Position numbers and translations under genes: made by a program. This document shows positions 1 through 5,029 of a DNA stretch of 5,527 nt, in pieces. The DNA is from Deltaproteobacteria bacterium. GTDB lineage: Bacteria; Desulfobacterota; Dissulfuribacteria; Dissulfuribacterales; QOAL01. Location of the stretch: assembly GCA_015486425.1 (NCBI GenBank), contig WFRQ01000329.1, positions 1-5,527 of the forward strand. The letters are read 5' to 3'. Position 1 is the stretch's first letter. The number at the start of each line of letters is the position of its first letter. The notes below the pieces were generated by a model. It saw nothing but the letters and a program-made list of their open reading frames with translations. It was not told the DNA's origin and made no database searches.

Positions 1-613
1 GGGCTATGAGGGAAATATAACTGACAGTTCCCTTTGAATTGAACTCATAGGCAGGAAACAGTAGCTTTCCGACCCTGACATGGGCACCGGCAGGTTTTTC
101 ATTCAACGCAAAGGACACAAGGCCAGTACCTCCCATCCTGATATTGTGAACAGTGCTCTTTATGGCAATTCTCGGAGGGGTGATATCCACTGGCAGCTTT
201 ACCTCAAGCACTGACTGGTTTCCCTTAAAACCGTTACGCCAGGAGGCATCGGATGCAGTTATTCTTACAAGTGCCTCGCCGTCCATGAGGCCAAGCAGTG
301 AAGGCTCAATATCCCATGATACCCTGTCCTTCATAACTCCCCTGCGCTCCCAGAAGGGATACACAGGAAATGGTTTTTCAGGAAGGAGTATCACCTGACC
401 TCCCTGCACTATCTCCCCGGTTACCTTGCGGAGCCCTGTGCGATTTTCCGTTACATCTACTGTAATCCTGGACTTGAGGCCAAGGGCCTCGGGGATTTGC
501 ACCGGCTTTATCTCTGGCGGCTGATTCTCAAACTGGTACCATCCAACAAATCCACCGGCAGCAAGGGCTGCCAGCAGCACAAGTATTGCAAACCATCCGA
601 AAAAACGTGCCAT
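1..613 (-). CDS. Membrane-anchored M23-family peptidase-like protein, N-terminal part (partial, runs off left edge)
   Basis: The frame starts at ATG 613-611 and stays open for 204 codons to the window edge, so the C-terminus is missing. A GGGG at 621-624 lies 7 nt before the start and could be the ribosome site. Residues 1-3 are short and basic, and residues 4-25 are a hydrophobic segment rich in F, L, A and V: a signal anchor with no cleavage site that I can see. The rest should be periplasmic. Residues about 47-145 look like a beta-rich Ig-like region containing DVTENRTGLRKV (53-64). A second segment starts at PVDITPPRIA (141-150) and continues with HNIRMGGTGLVSFALNEKP. From memory, this TPP...GGTGLV pattern is typical of the N-terminal half of M23 (LytM-type) zinc endopeptidases of Geobacter-like bacteria, which cut peptidoglycan cross-links. 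The catalytic HxxxD and HxH motifs would lie outside the window, so the peptidase call is an inference from the N-terminus alone. It lies downstream of pth, separated by 560 bp of repeats, and probably has its own promoter. Confidence 0.65.
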   Translation of the reverse strand, partial: MARFFGWFAILVLLAALAAGGFVGWYQFENQPPEIKPVQIPEALGLKSRITVDVTENRTGLRKVTGEIVQGGQVILLPEKPFPVYPFWERRGVMKDRVSWDIEPSLLGLMDGEALVRITASDASWRNGFKGNQSVLEVKLPVDITPPRIAIKSTVHNIRMGGTGLVSFALNEKPAGAHVRVGKLLFPAYEFNSKGTVSYISLIA

Positions 614-640
614 ATCTATACCCCGGTCATTTATGTCCTA

Positions 641-683
641 AACTTTCATGACATGGGGCTTGTCACCCCCTGACATGAAAGTT
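641..683. repeat. Inverted repeat / hairpin upstream of the M23-like gene
   Basis: AACTTTCATG (641-650) and CATGAAAGTT (674-683) are a perfect 10-bp inverted repeat. Inside it there is one mismatch, a further CA/TG pair and a GGGG/CCCC pairing with one bulged base, giving a stem of about 16 bp around a short loop. It lies 28 bp before the start codon of the M23-like gene. There is no clear T-tract on either side, so it is not a convincing intrinsic terminator. It may be an RNA leader structure or another intergenic repeat. Confidence 0.6.
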
Positions 684-762
684 AGCTCAAAGCTCAAAGT
701 CGGAAGCTGAAAGCAAACATGGCTTCCTTTACTTTGAGCCTTGAGCTTTCAGCTTTGAGCTA
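683..762. repeat. Low-complexity inverted repeat built from AGCTTTGAGC/AGCTTTCAGC words
   Basis: The arms TAGCTCAAAGCT (683-694) and AGCTTTGAGCTA (751-762) are perfectly complementary over 12 bp; pairing continues after one mismatch. Further complementary pairs are nested inside: GCTCAAAGT (692-700) with ACTTTGAGC (731-739), and AGCTGAAAGC (705-714) with GCTTTCAGCT (745-754). The same 8-10 nt word is therefore reused in several slightly changed copies that can pair in several registers. It abuts the hairpin at 641-683 directly. I recall intergenic repeats of this 'gctttgagctttcagc' style in environmental bacterial genomes, without a known function. Confidence 0.65.
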
Positions 763-820
763 TTTTCACGGTAAATTGAGCGTTTCCCATCTTCACCGCA
801 TCTCCTCTGTCATCGAAACC

Positions 821-845
821 CCCATATAGCGCACACTATTATGGG
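821..845. repeat. Short hairpin (9-bp stem with one bulge)
   Basis: CCCATATAG (821-829) pairs with CTAT (836-839) plus ATGGG (841-845), with T840 bulged and a 6-nt loop CGCACA. It is one of several structured elements in the pth to M23-like gene spacer. No T-tract follows on either strand, so terminator function is not supported. Confidence 0.45.
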
Positions 846-928
846 AATTCCTCTTTCGCGGATATGCAGCAAATCCGAACAATCGCTCAAATTAGCAAAT
901 GTATTTTACCTACGTTGAACTTATCATT

Positions 929-1074
929 ACCTCTCAATAAGCCCGTGCAAATTCTCCTGTATGTGCTTACCTGCAGATACAAGACAGAGGACGCGCAGGC
1001 GTACAACGCGCACTTCAATCGTCTAATTCAAACGTCAGGCAACGCCTTGGATGCGGTACCCTGTGAGCAGATAC
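929..1074 (+). repeat. Dispersed hairpin element, copy A
   Basis: This copy aligns with 2051-2189 over its whole length. The alignment needs only a 6-nt deletion in the left arm (after CTTAC at 966-970) and a 13-nt insertion near 1020-1040, where CGTC is repeated. The rightmost 23 nt (1052-1074) are identical to those of copy B, including GGTACCCTGTGAGCAGATAC. The left flank CTCAATAAG...GTGCAAATTCTCCTGT is also shared. The left word GTATGTGC (959-966) can fold onto GCAGATAC (973-980) with 7 of 8 pairs. The deletion falls in the loop of that small hairpin. It lies between pth and the M23-like gene. The family is not one I can name; the strand given is the orientation with GAGCAGATAC at the right end. 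Confidence 0.8.
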
Positions 1075-1079
1075 TAACA

Positions 1080-1155
1080 GGACGCAGATAAACGCAGACT
1101 TCGTACGCGGATAAGGCCAAGGAAAATCTGTGTGTTTCTGTGTTCATCTGTGTCC
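1080..1155. repeat. Imperfect inverted repeat of the CGCAGATAAACGCAGA type
   Basis: GGACGCAGATAAACGCAGA (1080-1098) and TCTGTGTTCATCTGTGTCC (1137-1155) are complementary at 16 of 19 positions. The three differences are all transitions, so on one strand they can still pair as G-T. The interior (1099-1136) contains related words such as GCGGATAA and AATCTGTG. It starts 5 nt after copy A and ends 18 nt before the pth stop codon. Similar 'ggacgcagat..aacgcagat' intergenic repeats are, from memory, scattered through many bacterial genomes. On the minus strand it could form a long hairpin just after pth, but no clean T-tract follows. Confidence 0.65.
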
Positions 1156-1173
1156 AATAGAACCATCACTGTC

Positions 1174-1758
1174 TCATATCACGCTCTTTCCGTTAAACCT
1201 GTTCATGGCCTCCTGAAGACCGCTTTCCAGCACACACTCAGCGGCATCAGCCGCAGCATCAATTACCTTTTCCATGAGTTGCGACTCTGATGAGGAAAAA
1301 CGACTGAGCACATATCTGTCCACAGGCACAGGGCCGTCCGGCCTGCCGATTCCAATCTTGAGCCTGGCAAAATCCCTTGAGCCAAGCGAAGCAATAATGG
1401 AGCGTATTCCATTATGGCCACCTGCACCACCGGAACGTACCAGCTTGATACGGCCAAACGCCATATCCAAATCATCATGGATAACAAGGAGATTGTCCAG
1501 TGGGATTTTAAAAAAATTCATCACCTTTGCAACCGCCTCGCCACTCCTGTTCATAAAGGTAAGGGGCTTCAGCAGTATTATCCTGTCCGCGCCGTGCCTG
1601 AACGTGGCTTCAGCACGGTCTGGACCTCTGTGAACCGTTTCAAACACCACCCCTGCCCGACTGGCCAGGATGTCAGCCACCATAAAGCCTGCATTATGGC
1701 GTGTTAATTCATATTTTGTCCCAGGGTTGCCTAGCCCTGCCACGAGATAGTCAGGCAT
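1174..1758 (-). CDS. pth: Peptidyl-tRNA hydrolase
   Basis: Encodes 194 residues, the normal length for bacterial Pth, a cytoplasmic monomer that cleaves the ester bond of peptidyl-tRNAs released from stalled ribosomes, freeing tRNA and peptide. Family motifs are complete: GLGNPGTKYELTRHNAGF from residue 8, with N11 and the catalytic H21; KPLTFMNRSG (64-73) with substrate-contacting M69 and N70; IHDDLD (93-98) with D95; and GGAGGHNGIRS (110-120) with H115 and N116. KIGIGRP (134-140) is also typical. The frame is open 14 codons further up to 1800, but ATG 1758-1756 is chosen because GGAGGG (1762-1767) sits just before it and MPDYLVAGLGNPG is the usual family beginning. The upstream extension has no family similarity. 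The gene follows rplY, as in many genomes, but after an unusually long repeat-filled gap of 433 bp. No key residue is missing. Confidence 0.97.
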   Translation of the reverse strand: MPDYLVAGLGNPGTKYELTRHNAGFMVADILASRAGVVFETVHRGPDRAEATFRHGADRIILLKPLTFMNRSGEAVAKVMNFFKIPLDNLLVIHDDLDMAFGRIKLVRSGGAGGHNGIRSIIASLGSRDFARLKIGIGRPDGPVPVDRYVLSRFSSSESQLMEKVIDAAADAAECVLESGLQEAMNRFNGKSVI

Positions 1759-1761
1759 ATT

Positions 1762-1767
1762 CCCTCC
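1762..1767 (-). promoter_or_regulatory. Ribosome-binding site fixing the pth start
   Basis: GGAGGG on the minus strand, 3 nt before ATG 1758-1756 (5 nt counted from GGAG). This strong site supports the 194-residue start over the ATG at 1800, which has no comparable site. Confidence 0.8.
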
Positions 1768-1835
1768 GCATTCAGATACGCACCAGGCAGAAAGCGGCAT
1801 GCCCTGCCATCAAAAGTGGGAGTACACAAACACCA

Positions 1836-1976
1836 ATGCCCGGTACGGTAAACCGTCCGGGCATATAAAATCAACATGGAAACCGGTTATCAGGCGCAGT
1901 TTTATGATACTGCCTGATATTGATTCCGCTGGGAAGACATTGATTGCAGCATCGCCTGCAGGCAAGGGCCGCAATC
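1836..1976. repeat. Three consecutive hairpins in the rplY-pth spacer
   Basis: Three inverted repeats follow each other closely. First, ATGCCCGG (1836-1843) and ACGG (1845-1848) pair with CCGT (1853-1856) and CCGGGCAT (1857-1864): 12 bp, one bulged T, 4-nt loop TAAA. Second, TATCAGGC (1888-1895) and AGT (1898-1900) pair with ACT (1909-1911) and GCCTGATA (1912-1919). Third, GATTGC (1942-1947) pairs with GCAATC (1971-1976) around the palindrome GCCTGCAGGC (1954-1963). The first is the strongest. On the minus strand it is followed by TGGTGTTTGTG, which is T-rich but interrupted, so it might terminate rplY transcription weakly. No protein-coding frame of interest covers this stretch. Confidence 0.55.
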
Positions 1977-2050
1977 TTTACATAGGGAGCTGTCCCTGAG
2001 CAGTGGAGAAAACAGACTCCTGATCGCTCACTTCAGACGACCTATTCGTA

Positions 2051-2189
2051 ACTTCTCAATAAGGCAGTGCAAATTCTCCTGTGTCTGCTTACAGGGTGCT
2101 GCAGATACAAGACGGAGGACGCGCAGACGTACTTCCTGTACTTCAAGCGTCTGACAACGCCGTAGATGCGGTACCCTGTGAGCAGATAC
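2051..2189 (+). repeat. Dispersed hairpin element, copy B (most complete)
   Basis: The best copy of the family, 139 nt. Its left arm 2081-2103 (begins GTGTCTGCTTACAGGG) and right arm 2167-2189 (ends CCCTGTGAGCAGATAC) are complementary at 19 of 23 positions by Watson-Crick pairing. All four remaining positions are G-T or T-G pairs on the plus strand, so a plus-strand RNA or single-stranded DNA would pair along the full 23 bp. The 63-nt loop can fold further: CAGAC (2124-2128) with GTCTG (2149-2153), GTAC (2129-2132) with GTAC (2138-2141), and ACGG (2112-2115) with CCGT (2160-2163). The left arm can also pair locally, 2081-2088 with 2101-2108. The right end is 2 nt from the rplY stop codon. No transposase is encoded. 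Confidence 0.82.
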
Positions 2190-2191
2190 AC

Positions 2192-2845
2192 CTATTCTTC
2201 CTCAGAAGTCTCCTCAGCCTCTTCAGGCTCTGCACCCTCCTCAAATTCCATCTCTTCCTCTTCCTCAACAGCCTCAACTGCCGCAGCACCGATGGTAATC
2301 AGAGTAGTACCTGGATCATCCATGATCCTGATACCTTCACCAGGAGTGATATCACCTGCATGAAGCACATCGCCTATATCCAGTTCAGAAATATCAACTT
2401 CTATCTCATTTGGAATATCAAGGGGCAGACACTCAATGGTAATCTCACGCTGAATAAGCTCCATGACACCCTTGGAAACCTTTACGCCCTTTGCCTCCCC
2501 CAAAGGTATAACAGGGACCTCAACCTGAACGGTCTGATCCATTGCAACCTCATAAAAATCAATATGCCTTATCTGATCATTTACCGGATGCCGCTGCAGC
2601 TCCTTGAGGAGCGCCATGCGTGTTCCACCGCTGCTTCCACCTGTAAGATTCAGGGTGAACATTACCCTCTCTCCGGCACTTACAAAAAGCATTCTCTGAA
2701 ATTCATGCCGGTTTACTGAAAGCGCTACAGGCTCTGCCCCCTGTCCGTACAGGATTCCGGGGATCTGCTCTGCCCTGCGAAGTCTGCGGGCCGCACCCTT
2801 GCCTGTTTCAGTCCTTACTGCGGCATCCATTGATACCTGTTTCAT
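2192..2845 (-). CDS. rplY: Ribosomal protein bL25, CTC-type (general stress protein Ctc family)
   Basis: Encodes 217 residues. L25 binds 5S rRNA in the central protuberance of the large ribosomal subunit. The two-domain (TL5/CTC) form is seen here. The N-terminal 5S-binding domain, about residues 1-95, contains RTETGKGAARRLRR (11-24), IPGILYG (28-34) and the HPVNDQIRHIDFYEV stretch (86-100) typical of the family. The C-terminal beta domain, about 100-187, contains VEVPVIPLGEAKGVK (108-122) and the LDIPNEIEVDISELDIGD stretch (142-159). The protein ends in a very acidic tail (191-217) in which 17 of 27 residues are glutamate; acidic tails are common in CTC-type L25. ATG 2845-2843 is preceded by AAGGAG (2855-2860) at 9 nt, and the MKQV start fits the family. 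It lies between prs and pth, its usual place in many bacteria. The TAG stop is almost touched by repeat copy B. Confidence 0.96.
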   Translation of the reverse strand: MKQVSMDAAVRTETGKGAARRLRRAEQIPGILYGQGAEPVALSVNRHEFQRMLFVSAGERVMFTLNLTGGSSGGTRMALLKELQRHPVNDQIRHIDFYEVAMDQTVQVEVPVIPLGEAKGVKVSKGVMELIQREITIECLPLDIPNEIEVDISELDIGDVLHAGDITPGEGIRIMDDPGTTLITIGAAAVEAVEEEEEMEFEEGAEPEEAEETSEEE

Positions 2846-2942
2846 CTCTATATACTCCTTAACTTACTCATTTCTTGTACAATTTAATCGGTCAGGCATA
2901 TTCACACACCACTTGCCAGACCTGAAAATTTCATAAAATACC

Positions 2943-2969
2943 TGAGCCTATACATCAAACAATGGCTCA
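2943..2969 (-). terminator. Possible weak terminator after prs
   Basis: TGAGCC (2943-2948) and GGCTCA (2964-2969) form a 6-bp stem with a 15-nt loop, 22 bp past the prs stop. On the minus strand it is followed by GGTATTTTATGAAATTTTC, which is T-rich but not a clean run. The stem is short, so this is only a candidate. Confidence 0.25.
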
Positions 2970-2970
2970 A

Positions 2971-3000
2971 CTCAGATCATACAAACTCAGATCATACAAA
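2971..3000. repeat. Perfect 15-bp tandem duplication at the prs stop codon
   Basis: CTCAGATCATACAAA occurs at 2971-2985 and again at 2986-3000 without any difference. On the minus strand the unit reads TTTGTATGATCTGAG and contains the last two prs codons and its TGA, so the duplication places a second in-frame copy of 'Phe-Val-stop' just beyond the real stop. The perfect identity suggests a recent slippage or duplication event. It does not change the protein. Confidence 0.9.
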
Positions 3001-3939
3001 CAGTGAGCTCACTGAATCATCATCATGAATACGTTTGATTGCCTCACCAAGCAGCGGGGCCACACTCTCAACCTTGATCTTGCTGCATGCAGCAGCCTTT
3101 TCAGAAAGAGGTATGGTATTGGTAACCACCACGCTTTCCAGTGCGGACTTTTCAATTCTGTCCACAGCAGGCCCTGAAAGCACCGGATGCGTGGAACAGG
3201 CATGAACAGATTTAGCCCCTTTTTCCATAAGGGCATCCGCAGCCCTGCAAAGGGTGCCTGCGGTATCCACCATATCATCGAGCAGTATGGCGGTCTTGCC
3301 GCTAACATCGCCGATTACATTCATTACCTGCGATTCATTGGCCTTTTCCCTGCGCTTGTCAATAATGGCCATTCCCACGCCCATGCGCTTTGCAAACGCC
3401 CTTGTCCTCTCAGTGCCGCCGGCATCAGGAGAGACCATTATCACGCTGTCCTGATTCTGAAAATCCTTCAGCACTTTCAGCAGCACTGGCGCTGCGAAAA
3501 GGTGATCCACAGGAATATTGAAAAAACCCTGAATCTGACCTGCGTGCAGGTCCATGGCAAGGACCCTGCGGGCACCCGCAGTAGTTATGATATCAGCAAC
3601 CAGCTTGGCGGAAATCGGCACACGGGGAGCGGCCTTCCTGTCCTGCCTTGCATAACCGTAGTATGGGATAACTGCGGTTATACGCCTTGTTGATGCCCTC
3701 CTCAGGGCGTCAACCATTACCAGCAGCTCCATAAGGTTCTGATTGACAGGCGGGCATGTGGGCTGAATTACAAATACGTCTGCACCGCGTACATTATCAC
3801 CTATTTCTACAAAGACCTCCCCATCACAAAAAGTCTTTACCGTGGCCCTTCCCAGCGGCATACTGAGATAATCGCATATCTCCTGCGAAAGCTCCGGATT
3901 CGCGTTGCCACTGAAAAGCTTGATCTTGTTAATTGACAT
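2992..3939 (-). CDS. prs: Ribose-phosphate pyrophosphokinase (PRPP synthase)
   Basis: Encodes 315 residues, the usual size of class I bacterial Prs. It transfers pyrophosphate from ATP to ribose 5-phosphate, making PRPP for purine, pyrimidine, histidine, tryptophan and NAD synthesis; it is a cytoplasmic hexamer in studied relatives. Family motifs are intact: KLFSGNANPELSQEI (7-21), FCDGEVFVEIGDNVRG (37-52), IPYYGYARQDRK (91-102), the PRPP-synthase signature DLHAGQIQGFF (130-140), the flexible catalytic loop beginning DKRRE (194-198), and the ribose-phosphate loop DDMVDTAGT (221-229). One small oddity is SPDAGGTERTRAFAKRMG (170-187), where relatives usually have SPDVGGV-R-RA. The start at ATG 3939-3937 has GAGAGG (3942-3947) only 2 nt ahead, rather close, but MSINKIKLFSGNAN matches the family beginning. 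It lies 74 nt past the tRNA-Gln 3' end and upstream of rplY. Confidence 0.98.
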   Translation of the reverse strand: MSINKIKLFSGNANPELSQEICDYLSMPLGRATVKTFCDGEVFVEIGDNVRGADVFVIQPTCPPVNQNLMELLVMVDALRRASTRRITAVIPYYGYARQDRKAAPRVPISAKLVADIITTAGARRVLAMDLHAGQIQGFFNIPVDHLFAAPVLLKVLKDFQNQDSVIMVSPDAGGTERTRAFAKRMGVGMAIIDKRREKANESQVMNVIGDVSGKTAILLDDMVDTAGTLCRAADALMEKGAKSVHACSTHPVLSGPAVDRIEKSALESVVVTNTIPLSEKAAACSKIKVESVAPLLGEAIKRIHDDDSVSSLFV

Positions 3940-4013
3940 AACCTCTCTTTTATGCCCCCGTTTAAACTCAATTTGCTCCGCATGATTGGAGCACCCTCAT
4001 GTGACCGGCCATA

Positions 4014-4087
4014 TGGCTGGGGCGGCAGGATTCGAACCTGCGATGCGGGTTCCAAAGACCCGTGTCTTACCGCTTGACGACGCCCCA
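4014..4087 (-). tRNA. tRNA-Gln (anticodon TTG), CCA encoded
   Basis: Read on the minus strand from 4087. Acceptor TGGGGCG (4081-4087) pairs with CGCCCCA (4018-4024), discriminator G at 4017, followed by a genomic CCA (4014-4016). The anticodon arm is CGGGT-CTTTGGA-ACCCG, giving anticodon TTG, which reads CAA (and CAG by wobble). The T arm is GCAGG-TTCGAAT-CCTGC and the D arm has GTC...GAC around AAGCGGTAA. The T1-A72 first pair with discriminator G73 is the known identity pattern of bacterial tRNA-Gln. It sits between ispE (91 bp) and prs (74 bp), probably processed from their common transcript. A palindrome GCCATATGGC (4008-4017) spans the CCA end. A spacer hairpin TGCTCC/GGAGCA (3974-3979 with 3988-3993) lies between the tRNA and prs. 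Confidence 0.97.
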
Positions 4088-4178
4088 GTATCCTGAAAAA
4101 AACCTGTTGGCAGACCGTCTATCAAACTCCTCGTGCATACGGCAGACAGCCTGTCAGACATCCTTATTGACTATCAGT

Positions 4179-5027
4179 TCAGGTATTACCGTTGAAAACT
4201 TCCGCCTGACTGAGACTCTGTACTGCAACTGCCCGGATATCACCTTCCTGTATGGCCTGAACCGCGCTGCAGGCCGTTTTTTCCGATGGGAACACACCGA
4301 ACACAGTTGAACCGCTGCCAGTCATCATGGCTTCTTCAGCGCCGAGCTCCAGCAGCTTTTTCTTTATATCTTTAATGCCGGGGTATCTTTCAAGTACTGC
4401 CTGTTCGAGGTCATTATTCCACAACAGCGTGTCCATTTGTGCACGGGCGTCAAAAATAGTGTCCTGATGCCCCGTTGTCAACTTGAAATTCTCATAAGCC
4501 CACCTGGTACTTACACCAAAATCAGGCATAACCAGCACAAACCACCTCTGAGGAGTTTGCACCACTTCAAGCTCTGTACCTGTGCCGGACCCTATGGCAG
4601 CAGGGGCATCAAGCAGAAAAAATGGACAGTCAGCGCCGAGGGATGCGGCAAGCTCATGAAGCATGGAGTCTGAAATCGGCCCTCCGTAAAGGCTGTTCAG
4701 GGTCTTGAGCGTAGCGGCTGCATCACTGCTGCCCCCGCCAAGACCGCCGCCTGCAGGAATCTCTTTCTCAAGTTTAATATTCACCGCAGGCCTGATGTCA
4801 CATGCATGAAAAAAGGCACTGGCAGCCTTGTACACCAGATTGTCTGGACCGGAACTCAGCCAGTCAGGACATGTCAAGGCAATTCCCTCAACGCCGGACC
4901 GCTCTATTTCAATGGTATCAAACAGAGCAATTTTCTGAAACAGGGTATATATAAGATGATACCCGTCATCCCTGCGGCCTGTAACAAACAGGAACAGATT
5001 TATCTTGGCCGGTGTCCTTGCAAGCAT
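4179..5027 (-). CDS. ispE: 4-diphosphocytidyl-2-C-methyl-D-erythritol kinase
   Basis: Encodes 282 residues, the usual length for IspE, a GHMP-superfamily kinase. It phosphorylates the 2-hydroxyl of CDP-methylerythritol with ATP in the non-mevalonate (MEP) pathway to isoprenoid precursors, in the cytoplasm. Motif 1 is TPAKINLFLFVTGRRDDGYH (5-24) with K8 at the place of the substrate-site lysine. Motif 2 is the ATP-binding loop IPAGGGLGGGSSDAAATL (90-107). The catalytic aspartate is D133 in LGADCPFF (130-137). Motif 3 is MMTGSGSTVFG (234-244). All expected residues are present. ATG 5027-5025 lies 2 nt after the TAA of the DUF1844 gene, so translation is probably coupled; no strong ribosome-binding site precedes it. 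It is followed by tRNA-Gln and prs, a neighbourhood known from many Geobacter-like genomes. Confidence 0.97.
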   Translation of the reverse strand: MLARTPAKINLFLFVTGRRDDGYHLIYTLFQKIALFDTIEIERSGVEGIALTCPDWLSSGPDNLVYKAASAFFHACDIRPAVNIKLEKEIPAGGGLGGGSSDAAATLKTLNSLYGGPISDSMLHELAASLGADCPFFLLDAPAAIGSGTGTELEVVQTPQRWFVLVMPDFGVSTRWAYENFKLTTGHQDTIFDARAQMDTLLWNNDLEQAVLERYPGIKDIKKKLLELGAEEAMMTGSGSTVFGVFPSEKTACSAVQAIQEGDIRAVAVQSLSQAEVFNGNT

Positions 5028-5029
5028 AT

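Noticed and set aside
641..683. Intrinsic terminator
   Set aside because: The stem is good but neither side has a run of T; listed as an inverted repeat instead.
864..1091. Plus-strand 75-codon frame
   Set aside because: It translates repeat copy A and its flank; copy B has stops and shifts in the same region, so it is not a conserved gene.
1759..1800. 14-codon N-terminal extension of pth
   Set aside because: The internal ATG at 1758 has a strong GGAGGG site and the family N-terminus starts there.
929..2189. CRISPR array interpretation of the repeats
   Set aside because: The copies are about 140 nt, more than 1 kb apart, separated by a gene, and without regular spacers or cas genes.
2081..2719. 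Long plus-strand open frame of 212 codons
   Set aside because: It starts in repeat copy B and runs antisense through rplY, whose protein sequence is clearly the real product; no family features or ribosome site.
3001..3014. 14-bp perfect palindrome CAGTGAGCTCACTG as an operator
   Set aside because: It lies inside the prs C-terminal codons; a chance palindrome is more likely than a control site there.
3187..3693. Plus-strand 168-codon frame antisense to prs
   Set aside because: Shadow of prs, whose motifs are complete on the other strand.
4062..4310. Plus-strand 82-codon frame
   Set aside because: It overlaps tRNA-Gln and the 3' end of ispE antisense; no support.
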